Source: Aliivibrio sp. EL58
GTDB lineage: Bacteria; Pseudomonadota; Gammaproteobacteria; Enterobacterales; Vibrionaceae
Reading direction: 5' to 3'
Assembly: GCF_900312675.1 (NCBI RefSeq)
Contig: NZ_OMPC01000004.1
Span: forward strand, 109,181 to 173,180
Length of the DNA stretch: 64,000 bases
Shown here: positions 42,101 to 51,413 of the stretch, piece after piece
How the letters are laid out: each line of letters starts with the position of its first letter
Position numbering within the stretch: position 1 is the stretch's first letter
Program-made: the position numbers and the translations under genes
The notes under the pieces: model-generated
What the model saw: the letters and a program-made list of their open reading frames with translations, nothing else
Told to the model about the DNA's origin: nothing
Databases searched by the model: none

Positions 42101-43775
42101 TAATAAATTGCTGTATAAAACCAGTGATATTTTCTATCTCCAATTTCTCAGCTAATTCATACAAACTTGTTACAGTTAAGTTTGCTTTATTTAATAACTC
42201 TGGCTGGCTAAATACCTTGGTTACGTCCTGATCAGCGATGCATTTGCTATCAGCAATGACAATAGATCGTGTCGTGTGTTCAAGAACCAAATGCATATCA
42301 TGAGAGATAATAATTACGGTTAAACCTAGCTGTTGGTTAAGCTGATTAATAAAACCAAGCATTGAAGTGTAATTCTTGTAATCTTGCCCAGCTGTTGGTT
42401 CATCTAAAATCAATAGCTCTGGTTCAAGAACCAAAATAGATGCGATCGTTACACGCTTCTTTTGACCATAACTAAGCGCATCAATCGGCCAGTGACGAAA
42501 ACGACTTAAACCACATAGCTCTAATGCGTAAAGTACCTTCTCTTCAATTTCTTTTTCAGAGAAGCCGCTATTAACTAAGCCAAACGCTACTTCATCATAT
42601 ATTAGGTGATGCGAGATCATGTGATTTGGGTTTTGTAATACTACCCCAACCTTTTGAGAGCGCTCATAAATAGACAAATCTGCTAGATCTTGATTATTTA
42701 ATTTAATAGAACCACAATCTGGTTGTAACACTCCCATCACTAACTTAGTAATTGTTGATTTACCCGAGCCATTCTTACCTAGAATAGAAACAAACTCACC
42801 TTTATTCATAGTAAAAGAAACGTCTTCTAATGCGTTTATTTCACCATCATACGAATAGGTTAAGTTTTCAATACTTAATAATGCGTCCTGCTTGGCCATC
42901 TCTGAACCATTACATTGACTATCATCAAACCAAGCATTCACTGCAGAGCTCAAGCATTCCGCTGGGATCGATGGTAAATGGCTAATATGAGGAATAGCTG
43001 AAAGCACAAGTTGGCATCGTTTAAGTAACGATACGTACAGAGGCTCTCTGATCCCATACTCCATTAATAGTGAAGATTGAATCAACTGATCTGGTGTCAT
43101 GTCTGCAACAATCTCACCGTGATCCATCAAAATGATACGATCGACAGGGCAATGCAAAACATCTTCTAGACGATGCTCAATAATAACAACGGTTTTGCTT
43201 CTGCTTTTATGTAACTCATCAATGATTTCAATAGTCGCTTTGCCCGTTTTAGGGTCAAGGCTCGCTAATGGCTCATCAAATAACAGTAGATCGACGTCGT
43301 CAACTAAGATCCCACCTAATGACACTCGCTGTTTTTGACCGCCACTAAGATCATAAGGTGATTTATTAAGTAAGTTCTCAAGATCCACTATTTTTGCAGT
43401 ATCACGAACAATTGGGTACATTTCCGCTCTTGAAACCATTTGATTTTCAAGGGCAAAAGCAATGTCTTCTCCAACCGTTAAACCGACAAATTGGCTGTCG
43501 GTATCTTGAAGAACGGTGCCAACATTCTCTGTGTATTGTTCTATTTTCCAATCAGAAACATCATGTTCATTAAGGCAAAGTTGACCTTGGATCTCGCCTT
43601 TAATGGTATGAGGGATTAGGCCATTTAAACACTGACCTAATGTTGATTTACCGCTGCCACTTGGCCCGATAATTAATATCTTTTCGCCTTTTTCTATCCT
43701 TAGATTGATATTTTTAAGCGTCGGTTTATCCTGTGACACATATCGAAAAGAGAAGTTCGAAAAGGTTACGCTCAT
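42066..43775 (-). CDS. ECF transporter double ATPase
   Basis: The 569-residue protein is two ABC ATPases in one chain. First half: [29 protein letters not shown]. Second half: GKNGSGKST, LSYGQKKR, LILDEPTAGQD. This fused layout is known from YkoD-like ECF systems, replacing separate EcfA and EcfA'. It lies between the S and T genes in one operon whose promoter carries a MetJ-type site. Confidence 0.92.
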   Translation of the reverse strand: MSVTFSNFSFRYVSQDKPTLKNINLRIEKGEKILIIGPSGSGKSTLGQCLNGLIPHTIKGEIQGQLCLNEHDVSDWKIEQYTENVGTVLQDTDSQFVGLTVGEDIAFALENQMVSRAEMYPIVRDTAKIVDLENLLNKSPYDLSGGQKQRVSLGGILVDDVDLLLFDEPLASLDPKTGKATIEIIDELHKSRSKTVVIIEHRLEDVLHCPVDRIILMDHGEIVADMTPDQLIQSSLLMEYGIREPLYVSLLKRCQLVLSAIPHISHLPSIPAECLSSAVNAWFDDSQCNGSEMAKQDALLSIENLTYSYDGEINALEDVSFTMNKGEFVSILGKNGSGKSTITKLVMGVLQPDCGSIKLNNQDLADLSIYERSQKVGVVLQNPNHMISHHLIYDEVAFGLVNSGFSEKEIEEKVLYALELCGLSRFRHWPIDALSYGQKKRVTIASILVLEPELLILDEPTAGQDYKNYTSMLGFINQLNQQLGLTVIIISHDMHLVLEHTTRSIVIADSKCIADQDVTKVFSQPELLNKANLTVTSLYELAEKLEIENITGFIQQFINEEHESKKNVH

Positions 43776-43778
43776 TAA

Positions 43779-44330
43779 CTATGGCGCCTCTGTTAAGTTT
43801 GTGCTTTGTTTCTTACGCTTAGCGAGGTTAGTTAGAATAAAATAACCTACAATAGCAATTAGTACGGTATTACCTGCCGCAATGATGCACAGTTGCATAA
43901 ATACTTTACTAAACGGTTCTGCGTATAGGATAGTATCTAAAAACGCTGATGTTCCGTAACCAATCACATTACCTGCAAACGCTAACATGACAAAGATGAA
44001 GAAATCTTTCTTATCAAAAAGTCCTGACTCTATGCGTTTCTTTGTCAGTATTGGGAACAAACCAATAATCATACCGACAATACCTGAACCTAAAACCCAA
44101 GTAAGCCAAACACCCCAACCTGCGAATAAATCCGTTACCCAGTGACCAATAAATCCAACAAGGAACCCTACTATCGGCCCGTACAGTACTGAAAATAAAG
44201 CAAGTACAGCCATAGCTGGTTTTAGCGTGGTATTAGCAAAGACTGGGATACCAAACATTGGTAGGCCACCGATACCATATAGAGCGGCACCAATAGCGAT
44301 AACAACAACGGTTTTAGCAGAAAGGTTCAT
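43779..44330 (-). CDS. ECF transporter substrate-binding (S) component, UPF0397 family
   Basis: The 183-residue protein has five to six membrane segments and matches the UPF0397 family ([35 protein letters not shown]). Public names for the family often say riboflavin, but substrate is not fixed by sequence. The MetJ box at its promoter argues for methionine, a precursor or a related sulfur compound. It is the first gene of the S-ATPase-T operon. Confidence 0.85.
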   Translation of the reverse strand: MNLSAKTVVVIAIGAALYGIGGLPMFGIPVFANTTLKPAMAVLALFSVLYGPIVGFLVGFIGHWVTDLFAGWGVWLTWVLGSGIVGMIIGLFPILTKKRIESGLFDKKDFFIFVMLAFAGNVIGYGTSAFLDTILYAEPFSKVFMQLCIIAAGNTVLIAIVGYFILTNLAKRKKQSTNLTEAP

Positions 44331-44378
44331 AATGTTAGCCTTGAAGCATTAATAAGATAAACAACTAGAAAGGCGCGC

Positions 44379-44407
44379 ATTATACAGTAAGTTCGGCGGT
44401 TTGGAAA
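44379..44407 (-). promoter_or_regulatory. ECF-operon promoter
   Basis: On the minus strand TTTCCA and a perfect TATAAT are 17 bases apart, 49 bases upstream of the S-component start. Confidence 0.65.
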
Positions 44408-44410
44408 TGT

Positions 44411-44426
44411 TTACATCTAGACGTCT
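44411..44426 (-). promoter_or_regulatory. tandem MetJ boxes
   Basis: AGACGTCT (44419-44426) is a perfect MetJ half-operator. The adjacent 8-mer AGATGTAA on the minus strand matches at five of eight bases. MetJ binds tandem 8-mers, and these lie three bases upstream of the -35 element. Confidence 0.65.
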
Positions 44427-44563
44427 ACTAGCAATATAAGTCAGCTACTGCTTTGATAATAATACCAATGTGATTAATTCAATGATCCATTTTTAAGCAA
44501 AAAATCACTACAGATAATTATTGAACTTGGGGTTACAGTAGAAAATATGACTTAGCAGAAAGG

Positions 44564-44596
44564 AAAAAAGGCTCATCATTTCTGATGAGCCTTTTT
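44564..44596 (-). terminator. terminator of the tRNA operon
   Basis: On the minus strand AAGGCTCATCA...TGATGAGCCTT is followed by T residues, directly after the last tRNA-Leu. Confidence 0.88.
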
Positions 44597-44602
44597 AATT
44601 GA

Positions 44603-44689
44603 TGGTGCCCCGGGCCGGACTTGAACCGGCACAGCGCGAACGCCGAGGGATTTTAAATCCCTTGTGTCTACCAATTCCACCACCAGGGC
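44603..44689 (-). tRNA. tRNA-Leu (anticodon TAA)
   Basis: The 87-base cloverleaf has anticodon loop TTTAAAA, a long variable arm and an encoded CCA end. It appears identical to the copy at 44958-45044. Confidence 0.95.
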
Positions 44690-44798
44690 ACGCAATTTCT
44701 TGCGATGCTTCTAACCATGTTCTCAATAAATGAGAAGGTTGACACCATCTTTCATCACCGTAATAACAGTAATGTTTAATTCTTATTGTTAAAGTAAG

Positions 44799-44872
44799 TG
44801 GAGGCGCCTCCCGGAGTCGAACCGAGGTCCACGGATTTGCAATCCGCTGCATAGCCACTCTGCCAAGGCGCC
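44799..44872 (-). tRNA. tRNA-Cys (anticodon GCA)
   Basis: The 74-base cloverleaf has anticodon GCA and encoded CCA. It appears identical to the copy at 45245-45318. Confidence 0.95.
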
Positions 44873-44957
44873 ATATATACTTTCACACTTATCTTTATTA
44901 GTTCGTTAATGAACTACACTTCTCATCATTCAAATTTACACTTGAATGATAAATAGA

Positions 44958-45044
44958 TGGTGCCCCGGGCCGGACTTGAACCGGCACAGCGCGAACGCCG
45001 AGGGATTTTAAATCCCTTGTGTCTACCAATTCCACCACCAGGGC
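44958..45044 (-). tRNA. tRNA-Leu (anticodon TAA), second copy
   Basis: This is an 87-base copy of the tRNA at 44603, with the same anticodon and CCA end. Confidence 0.95.
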
Positions 45045-45152
45045 ACGCAATTCTTTATTGCGATGCTCCTAACCAATGTGTTCTAAAAAGAACGGTTAGA
45101 CACCATCTTTAAAACAGTCTGCCAATGTTAATTGACTGCCTTTTACAAAATC

Positions 45153-45228
45153 TGGAGCGACACACGAGGCTCGAACTCGTGACCTCAACCTTGGCAAGGT
45201 TGCGCTCTACCAGCTGAGCTAGTGTCGC
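45153..45228 (-). tRNA. tRNA-Gly (anticodon GCC)
   Basis: The 76-base cloverleaf has anticodon loop TTGCCAA and an encoded CCA end. Confidence 0.95.
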
Positions 45229-45244
45229 ATAAATCACTAAGAAA

Positions 45245-45318
45245 TGGAGGCGCCTCCCGGAGTCGAACCGAGGTCCACGGATTTGCAATCCGCTGCATAG
45301 CCACTCTGCCAAGGCGCC
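45245..45318 (-). tRNA. tRNA-Cys (anticodon GCA), second copy
   Basis: This 74-base gene is the first of the five-gene tRNA operon and sits just after its promoter. Confidence 0.95.
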
Positions 45319-45336
45319 ATCTCTCTTACGGGGCTT

Positions 45337-45364
45337 AATGTAACCGATTTAAAAAAAGTGTCAA
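45337..45364 (-). promoter_or_regulatory. tRNA operon promoter
   Basis: On the minus strand TTGACA and TACATT are 16 bases apart, followed by the GC-rich discriminator AAGCCCCG typical of stringently controlled stable-RNA promoters. Confidence 0.75.
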
Positions 45365-45446
45365 ACAAAAATTTGCATTTGACACTCTGTTTGTAGACTT
45401 TATCGCCAAATAACTTAAAAAACAGTTAAGATGTTGAAAAAACGGT

Positions 45447-46391
45447 CTATTTCGGACGCCAAACTTTAATTTCTGACTGTGGCTTACCTTGCTCTTTACG
45501 ATCATTTCTTCGTTTAGGCGCAGAATTACCAAATCGTTCTTCTTTTGCTTTTTCACGACGCTTTTCATTAAACGTATTGTTCGAATGATGATTACGTCCT
45601 GAACTTGCTTTTTTAATTACTCGTACTTTGCCATCGATCTCTTGAACTTTACGAGAAGCTTCTTCCGTCTTACTAGATGAACCAATCATATTATTAATTT
45701 GGTCCATTTCATCTGCACTCAAGTAACGCCATTCACCTGATGCTAATTTGCCAAGATCAATATTCATAATACGCACACGCTTTAGCTTAAATACTTCATA
45801 GTCTAAGTATTCACACATGCGGCGGATCTGACGATTAAGTCCCTGTGTTAAGGTAATACGAAAAACAAAACGAGATTCTTGTTCAATCTTACATGGTAAA
45901 GTAACCGTATCTAAAATAGGTACACCCGCCGCCATCTTAGTTAAGAATTCATCAGTGATCGGTTTATCAACGCGTACTACATATTCTTTTTCGTGCGCAT
46001 TACCTGCACGAAGAATTTTATTTACAATATCGCCATCACTGGTTAAAAAGATCAAGCCATCTGAAGGTTTATCTAAACGACCAATTGGAAAGATACGCTG
46101 TTCATGATTAATGTAATCAACGATATTGCCTTCAACATGACGCTCAGTCGTACATGTAATCCCTACGGGTTTATTAAATGCAATATAAATACGATCTTGT
46201 TTCTCTTTTAATGGTTTTCCATCAACCAGAACTTCATCACCTTCAGCTACTTTTGTTCCCATTTCAGGGACTTTGCCGTTAATTGTAATACGTTGTTGGT
46301 CAATAAGCTTATCTGCTTCTCTTCGTGAGCAATAACCCGTGTCACTAATGAATTTATTTAAACGGGTTAATTTAGGTTCTGGTGATGTCAT
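45447..46391 (-). CDS. rluF: 23S rRNA pseudouridine synthase RluF
   Basis: The 314-residue protein has an N-terminal S4 RNA-binding domain ([21 protein letters not shown]) and the RsuA-type synthase core with catalytic Asp in [12 protein letters not shown]. The [17 protein letters not shown] block is also conserved. The basic C-terminal tail fits RluF, which modifies U2604 of 23S rRNA. ATG at 46391 has GAGG six bases upstream, so I prefer it to the ATG at 46403. Confidence 0.9.
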   Translation of the reverse strand: MTSPEPKLTRLNKFISDTGYCSRREADKLIDQQRITINGKVPEMGTKVAEGDEVLVDGKPLKEKQDRIYIAFNKPVGITCTTERHVEGNIVDYINHEQRIFPIGRLDKPSDGLIFLTSDGDIVNKILRAGNAHEKEYVVRVDKPITDEFLTKMAAGVPILDTVTLPCKIEQESRFVFRITLTQGLNRQIRRMCEYLDYEVFKLKRVRIMNIDLGKLASGEWRYLSADEMDQINNMIGSSSKTEEASRKVQEIDGKVRVIKKASSGRNHHSNNTFNEKRREKAKEERFGNSAPKRRNDRKEQGKPQSEIKVWRPK

Positions 46392-46448
46392 GATGTACCT
46401 CAAAAAAGTGAACAGCCGAAGTGTAGCAGAAACGGATAAATATCCAAT

Positions 46449-46483
46449 AAAAAAGCACCCTAAACCAATGCATAGGGTGCTTT
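46449..46483 (-). terminator. terminator after the lipoprotein gene
   Basis: On the minus strand AAAGCACCCTA...TAGGGTGCTTT is followed by a T run, between the lipoprotein gene and rluF. Confidence 0.8.
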
Positions 46484-46523
46484 CGCTGTATAGACGCTGA
46501 CGAACTGTCAGTTATATCTACAA

Positions 46524-47981
46524 TTACTTAGTCTCTACCTTTGCCTCAACAACGTCAGTAGTCACTGGATCCGCTTTAACCAATTCAGTTTTAGCAACAG
46601 TTGTCTCTTCTACGATGCTTTCTTGAGCTTCTGCGATAGGTTCAGCAGCTACTGGAGCCTCTTCGACTACTGCCGTTTCTGCTGATGCTTGCTCTTCCGG
46701 TTGATTGTTTTCTGCAACTGCCGCTTGTTCCGCATTTTCTTCTGCTGTGGCTGGCTCTGCAGTTATTGCCTCTTTCTTTGCTTTTTCTGCCGCTTCTTTC
46801 TCTTTATAAGAAGCAATCACACCATTCAAATTATTAATTAAGTTATCATTTCGCTCAAGTTGTTGTGTCAGTACAACCACTTGTTTTTGAACATTAGCAC
46901 GATCGCCAGTTTGCTTTTCAACTGTCACTTCCAGTGTTTTTATTTGCACCTGAAGCTCTTTGATTTTATCTTCTAGATCAGCCGTATTATTAATCTCATG
47001 CATTTGCTGTACTGAAACCAAAACCGCCTCAGTCTGCATTCTTAATGGTTGGTTACGGTAATCATCACCATTAATTGCTTGTGAAATAGATAATAATTTA
47101 TTTTCAAACTCTAATACTGGTTGCTCAAATTGGCCATTTTTAACTGCTTTCAGTAATTTCACTTCAGCTGCCATGTTTTTTAAATGATCAAGTTGAAAAC
47201 GTGTTTTAGCAACAACATCAACAATTAATGCTTTATCACGATTGTTTGCTTGTACTGCTTTTTTAGCTTTATCTAATTCCGCTTTAGCTTGGCCATAGCT
47301 AATTGGTGCAATGGCCTTAAATCCCTTACGAGATAAGTCAGAAAACTCTTTTTCCAGTGGCTCAACATGAATTTTTAATGTTGTTTTAATCTCTGTAACT
47401 TTTGCATTGGTTAGAAATGATGCTTGCTTAGTTTGAGCTTCAGCAATATCGTTTTCAACCACAGTTACAAAGAGTGCTTTATACTGAGTGTTTAGGCTTG
47501 AAAACTCTTGTGAGTAATACTTTTTAGCATCAATCTCAATCAAATATGCCATCTGTGCAATAGCATCAGACAATACGACATCTGCCGTTGCTTTATAACG
47601 TTTAAGTTTCGAAAGTTCACTATCGGCAACTGCAACTAAAGACATGTACTTTGCAGCATAAGAACCCGAAGAGAACATTGAGTACTCTTCATTAATTAGC
47701 CCTGGCTCTTTTTCAATTTCTAAAAAGATCTCTTTTGCTTCAGCCCACTCTTCCATCATTGTCGCGTATGCGGCTTCTGAATAAATTGAAAAAGAGTCTA
47801 CAGAATCAAAAGTTGTTTTATCTAATGAATATTGTTTCTGAAGCGCATCAAATGTCGATACTGATTGTACTTTGTCATTTTGCTCAGTTACAGCCACTGC
47901 TGACTCACCACCAGTACTCTGACAGCCAACCACACCGACTAACGCAGAGGCAATCATTGCCATTTTAAAAAATTGTTTCAT
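46524..47981 (-). CDS. coiled-coil lipoprotein of unknown function
   Basis: The 485-residue protein has a lipoprotein signal (lipobox LVGVVGC, Cys near residue 20). A long helical region follows, with a clear coiled coil at about residues 340-400 (LEDKIKELQVQIKTLEVTVEK). A low-complexity Ala/Glu/Val-rich tail ends the chain. It should be an envelope-anchored rod-like protein. No catalytic motif is visible. It has its own terminator. Function not recognised. Confidence 0.75.
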   Translation of the reverse strand: MKQFFKMAMIASALVGVVGCQSTGGESAVAVTEQNDKVQSVSTFDALQKQYSLDKTTFDSVDSFSIYSEAAYATMMEEWAEAKEIFLEIEKEPGLINEEYSMFSSGSYAAKYMSLVAVADSELSKLKRYKATADVVLSDAIAQMAYLIEIDAKKYYSQEFSSLNTQYKALFVTVVENDIAEAQTKQASFLTNAKVTEIKTTLKIHVEPLEKEFSDLSRKGFKAIAPISYGQAKAELDKAKKAVQANNRDKALIVDVVAKTRFQLDHLKNMAAEVKLLKAVKNGQFEQPVLEFENKLLSISQAINGDDYRNQPLRMQTEAVLVSVQQMHEINNTADLEDKIKELQVQIKTLEVTVEKQTGDRANVQKQVVVLTQQLERNDNLINNLNGVIASYKEKEAAEKAKKEAITAEPATAEENAEQAAVAENNQPEEQASAETAVVEEAPVAAEPIAEAQESIVEETTVAKTELVKADPVTTDVVEAKVETK

Positions 47982-48100
47982 CACTAACCCATAATAATTA
48001 TTTTTGAATAGACATCACATAACATAGTAGTACAAACAAAAATTAAAGACAGCTTTTCTTATGTATGAGGCGAAATCAGTATTGACATTGATATAACAAC

Positions 48101-48130
48101 AAAAAAAGCCACTCAATTTTGAGTGGCTTT
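48101..48130 (-). terminator. terminator after torR
   Basis: AAGCCACTCAAT-TTTGAGTGGCTT is preceded by seven A residues, which read as a T run on the minus strand. Confidence 0.85.
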
Positions 48131-48158
48131 CTGTATTATCTATCGCAGTTTATGAAAA

Positions 48159-48857
48159 TTAATCTCCTGCGAACATATAACCTTCACCGTGTACAGTGAC
48201 AAAAATTTGAGGATTTTTTGGATCCACTTCCATTTTTGCTCGCATTCTACGGATCAGTACATCAATCGTTCTATCATTTGGGGCATCTACGCGATGACTG
48301 ATCATATTCAAAATACGTTCACGTGATAGAACCGTATTTGGGTATGAAGACAGAGCAACCAATAATTCATATTCTGCTTTCGTGAGTTTTACTGGCTCGC
48401 CATTATTTGACAAAGCACGACGTTGGATATCAAAAGTCCACTCACCAAAGCGAACAATACTCGACTCATCCACTTCAACAGGTTCATTGACTAACGACAT
48501 ACGCCAAAATAAATTTTTCACTCGTACTAATAGCTCACGTAATTCAACAGGCTTAGTAACATAATCATCAGCCCCCATTTCTAGACCAACAATGCGGTCA
48601 ATACTATCTGTTCGTCCTGTAACAAGAATAATACCAATATTCGACTGACTGCGTAATTCACGCGCCAACAATAAACCATCCTCTCCTGGTAGGTTTATAT
48701 CAAGCATAATTAAATCAACTTTTTGTTCAGCCAAAATAGTTCGCATTTCTGCCCCTGTTTCAGCCTCGCTCACTTGATATCCCTCGGCTTCAAAATAGCC
48801 TACAAGTTTAGAGCGAGTTACCACTTCGTCTTCAACAACTAAAATGTGATAGCTCAT
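48159..48857 (-). CDS. torR: TorR response regulator
   Basis: The 232-residue OmpR-type regulator has a receiver domain with acidic pocket VEDE and phospho-acceptor in MLDINLPGEDG, the switch Lys in DDYVTKP, and a C-terminal winged helix. The block IILVTGRTDSIDRIVGLEMGADDYVTKP matches E. coli TorR rather than ArcA. It would activate trimethylamine-oxide respiration. Its divergent neighbour is torD; the TorS kinase and TorA reductase are not in this window. Confidence 0.88.
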   Translation of the reverse strand: MSYHILVVEDEVVTRSKLVGYFEAEGYQVSEAETGAEMRTILAEQKVDLIMLDINLPGEDGLLLARELRSQSNIGIILVTGRTDSIDRIVGLEMGADDYVTKPVELRELLVRVKNLFWRMSLVNEPVEVDESSIVRFGEWTFDIQRRALSNNGEPVKLTKAEYELLVALSSYPNTVLSRERILNMISHRVDAPNDRTIDVLIRRMRAKMEVDPKNPQIFVTVHGEGYMFAGD

Positions 48858-48901
48858 AATCTTCTCTTTTTTATGGTTATTAGGATGGTTCTTATCTTAT
48901 T

Positions 48902-49048
48902 CTATTCATATTTTGTAATAATGCCAATTCTCAATTGATATTTCTGTATTTTAATTGATTCAAGACAATTCTTAATAAAAATCGAACATTAATCTTTACT
49001 CATATATTTATACACCCTGTTAATGAGAGGTGCTATTCCTTTTCATAC
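48902..49048. promoter_or_regulatory. tor-box-like sites between torR and torD
   Basis: CTATTCATAT (48902-48911) matches nine of ten bases of the tor box CTGTTCATAT. Weaker matches are CTTTTCATAC (49039-49048, 8/10) and TTACTCATAT (48996-49005, 7/10). Confidence 0.5.
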
Positions 49049-49093
49049 TTATCCAGTACAATTCTTAAATAAACTTTTTGGAGTAAAAGATAA

Positions 49094-49741
49094 ATGAACG
49101 AATTAACAGCATTTAATGAACAACGCGCTGAAATTTACTGGTGGCTTTCAAGCTTATTAGCTAATGAACTAACAACTGAGCAGCTTGATCAGTACAACAG
49201 TTTTGAAGTACGTACTTTTTTAGCAAGCTTGGCTGAAACTCCAACGTTAGCGACATCGATGAATGCTTTAATTGAAAAACTAAATCAATTACAAAGCCGC
49301 GAAGACGTGCAACTTGAGCTATCTGCTGATTTCTGTCAAGCCTTTCTAGGCTCGGATAAAAACAGTGCTCTGCCTTACGCGTCGATATATTTAGACAAGG
49401 CAGGCATCCTAAATGGCAAGCCAGCTCAAGATATGCGAGATCTACTTTCAAAATATGACATTGCACAAAAGTCTGAGTTTAACGAACCTGCTGACCATAT
49501 TGCTATTGAATTAGATTTTCTTGGTAACTTAATTGCCATGACAAATCAGCAATCATCTGAAGAAGATTTTGAAACTTACATGAATGCTCAACTAACGTTT
49601 ATCAACGAACAATTACTTTCATGGGTTCCAAGATTTAGTCAAATATGTAAAGAAAGAGATGAGTTTGGTTTTTATGCTTCTGTTACCGACTTTTTAGTTG
49701 CGTTCTTACGATTAGATGCGACTTTCCTTACCGGTGAGTAA
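49094..49741 (+). CDS. torD: TorD, chaperone for TMAO reductase
   Basis: The 215-residue helical protein matches TorD: N-terminal [17 protein letters not shown], central [22 protein letters not shown] and [14 protein letters not shown]. TorD protects apo-TorA during molybdopterin insertion and Tat export. It is divergent from torR, but no torA or torC lies in the window, so it works on a reductase encoded elsewhere. An AACTTTTTGGAG ribosome-binding stretch precedes the ATG. Confidence 0.9.
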   Translation: MNELTAFNEQRAEIYWWLSSLLANELTTEQLDQYNSFEVRTFLASLAETPTLATSMNALIEKLNQLQSREDVQLELSADFCQAFLGSDKNSALPYASIYLDKAGILNGKPAQDMRDLLSKYDIAQKSEFNEPADHIAIELDFLGNLIAMTNQQSSEEDFETYMNAQLTFINEQLLSWVPRFSQICKERDEFGFYASVTDFLVAFLRLDATFLTGE

Positions 49742-49855
49742 TATAAATGCTAAAATTGATGCAATAAACTAACAAGTCCGTGATGTAAATCAGATTACAA
49801 CCAAAATTTATTAAATCAATAATTGTTTGCACTATGCTTTACCTATAAAATGTGA

Positions 49856-49871
49856 ACGCAAACGATAAAAT
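49856..49871 (+). promoter_or_regulatory. PurR-operator-like half site
   Basis: ACGCAAACGATAAAAT keeps the left half of the PUR box (ACGCAAACG) but the right half is degraded. It lies after a TATAAA -10 element (near 49845), consistent with purR autoregulation. Confidence 0.5.
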
Positions 49872-49885
49872 TTGAAAACTAAATG

Positions 49886-49912
49886 AAAACCGCATTTTTG
49901 GCGGTTTTTTTT
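49886..49912 (+). terminator. terminator inside the purR leader
   Basis: AAAACCGC-atttttg-GCGGTTTT with eight T residues lies 120 bases before the purR start. It would end a short transcript from the promoter near 49845, or act as an attenuator. Confidence 0.75.
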
Positions 49913-49943
49913 ATTTATACCTTTTTATTTATACCTAGACTTA

Positions 49944-50011
49944 GGGCCTATTTATCTTCCATCAGTTCTTTACAGATCAAAACTCATTTTTGTTGGAAGA
50001 TAAATAGCCCC
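49944..50011 (+). promoter_or_regulatory. long hairpin in the purR leader
   Basis: CTATTTATCTTCCA (49948-49961) pairs perfectly with TGGAAGATAAATAG (49994-50007), extended by GGG/CCC. It ends 25 bases before the purR ATG. Confidence 0.6.
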
Positions 50012-50035
50012 TTAATAATCATTTAAGGCTTTTAT

Positions 50036-51043
50036 ATGGCTACTATTAAAGACGTTGCAAAACTTGCTTCGGTTTCAACCACCACGGTATCGCACGTAAT
50101 TAACAAAACACGCTTTGTCGCCGAAGCAACTCAAAAGCGCGTATGGGAAGCAGTTGAAGAACTTAACTATGCACCAAGTGCTGTTGCTCGTAGTTTAAAG
50201 TGCAATACGACACGTACTATTGGTATGCTAGTAACTCAATCATTTAACCCATTTTTTGCTGAAGTAATGCATGGGGTTGAAAACTACTGCTACAAACAAG
50301 GTTACACACTATTTATGTGTAATACCGAGGGCGATTTAGATAAACAAAAACATTACCTTCGTATGCTTTCTGAAAAACGAGTAGATGGCTTATTGGTTAT
50401 GTGTTCAGATCTTAATGAACAATTATTAGCACTACTTGAAAAGAATACCGAGTTACCAATGGTAATTATGGACTGGGGCCCTGATAGTCCACACACAGAT
50501 AAAATCATTGATAACTCTGAAAAAGGTGGCTATTTAGCAACAAAACATTTGATCGAAAATGGCCATACTCAAATTGCTTGTATTACAGGTCAAGCTGAAA
50601 AAACCACATGTAAAGAACGTGTTCATGGTTTTCAACGCGCTCATGAAGAAGCTAACTTACCATTTAAATCAGAATGGATATTAGAAGGTGACTTTGAATG
50701 CGCTTCTGCATCAAAAGCGATTGATAAACTATTAGCCATGCAAGAACGTCCAACTGCTTTATTTTGTTTTAACGATATAATGGCTCTGGCTGCAATCAGT
50801 CGAATTAAGCAATCTGGTTTGCGAGTGCCTGAAGATATTTCTGTTATTGGCTACGATAATATAGAACTTTCAGCTTACTTCTCACCACCGCTAACGACGA
50901 TCCACCAACCTAAACGTCGTGTAGGAAAAACCGCGGTAGAGATATTATTAGAGCGAATTAAGGATAAACATCACGAACGTCGTGTTTTTGAAATGCAGCC
51001 AGAGGTTGTTTCTCGCAGTAGTGTTCTTAATCGTTTAAAATAA
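50036..51043 (+). CDS. purR: PurR, purine repressor
   Basis: The 335-residue LacI-family protein starts [30 protein letters not shown], the helix-turn-helix and hinge of PurR. The ligand domain retains [11 protein letters not shown] and SVIGYDN...[12 protein letters not shown]. It represses purine biosynthesis genes when bound to hypoxanthine or guanine. The leader holds a terminator and a long hairpin, so its own expression may be controlled after initiation. Confidence 0.93.
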   Translation: MATIKDVAKLASVSTTTVSHVINKTRFVAEATQKRVWEAVEELNYAPSAVARSLKCNTTRTIGMLVTQSFNPFFAEVMHGVENYCYKQGYTLFMCNTEGDLDKQKHYLRMLSEKRVDGLLVMCSDLNEQLLALLEKNTELPMVIMDWGPDSPHTDKIIDNSEKGGYLATKHLIENGHTQIACITGQAEKTTCKERVHGFQRAHEEANLPFKSEWILEGDFECASASKAIDKLLAMQERPTALFCFNDIMALAAISRIKQSGLRVPEDISVIGYDNIELSAYFSPPLTTIHQPKRRVGKTAVEILLERIKDKHHERRVFEMQPEVVSRSSVLNRLK

Positions 51044-51122
51044 TAATTACAATTCTTTTTATATCAAAAACTTATTTATTTCTCTTTTTTATTTAAAACT
51101 TGAACAGAGATAACAAAAAAAC

Positions 51123-51163
51123 AACGCCATTATGTGAACCAAGATCACATAATGGCGTTTTTT
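51123..51163 (+). terminator. terminator after purR
   Basis: A 15-bp stem AACGCCATTATGTGA / TCACATAATGGCGTT is followed by T residues. Confidence 0.88.
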
Positions 51164-51197
51164 GCTATAACACACCTTATTGATTGCTATATCATCA

Positions 51198-51292
51198 ATA
51201 GTGTCACGAACATGGCAAACTATGCGAAAGTATAGGACGCAAAGCTTCCGGCCTACGTATTATATATAAGGTAGCGGGGTTGCCGACGGCGA
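51198..51292 (+). ncRNA. c-di-GMP-I riboswitch (GEMM) upstream of tfoX
   Basis: The region shows the GEMM core in order: TCACG..CATGGCAAAC, stem TATGCGAAAGTATA with a GNRA loop, GGACGCAAAGC, TCCGGCCTA, a variable stem, and GGTAGCGGGGTTGCCGA. This is the class that precedes tfoX in V. cholerae (Vc2). The 120 bases to the start codon would carry the switch. Confidence 0.92.
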
Positions 51293-51413
51293 GTATTCTG
51301 TCAATCGTTGTTAATTTTTACGTTAAAATAACAATGATTTCTTTTAAGCTTGCTACTATTTCCTCGGGCTCAGTTGTTTAGTGACATAGACTTACTAACC
51401 GAGAATTATTGCA

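Noticed and set aside
51133..51149. CRP-like TGTGA...TCACA
   Set aside because: The spacer is seven bases instead of six, and the sequence is the stem of the purR terminator.
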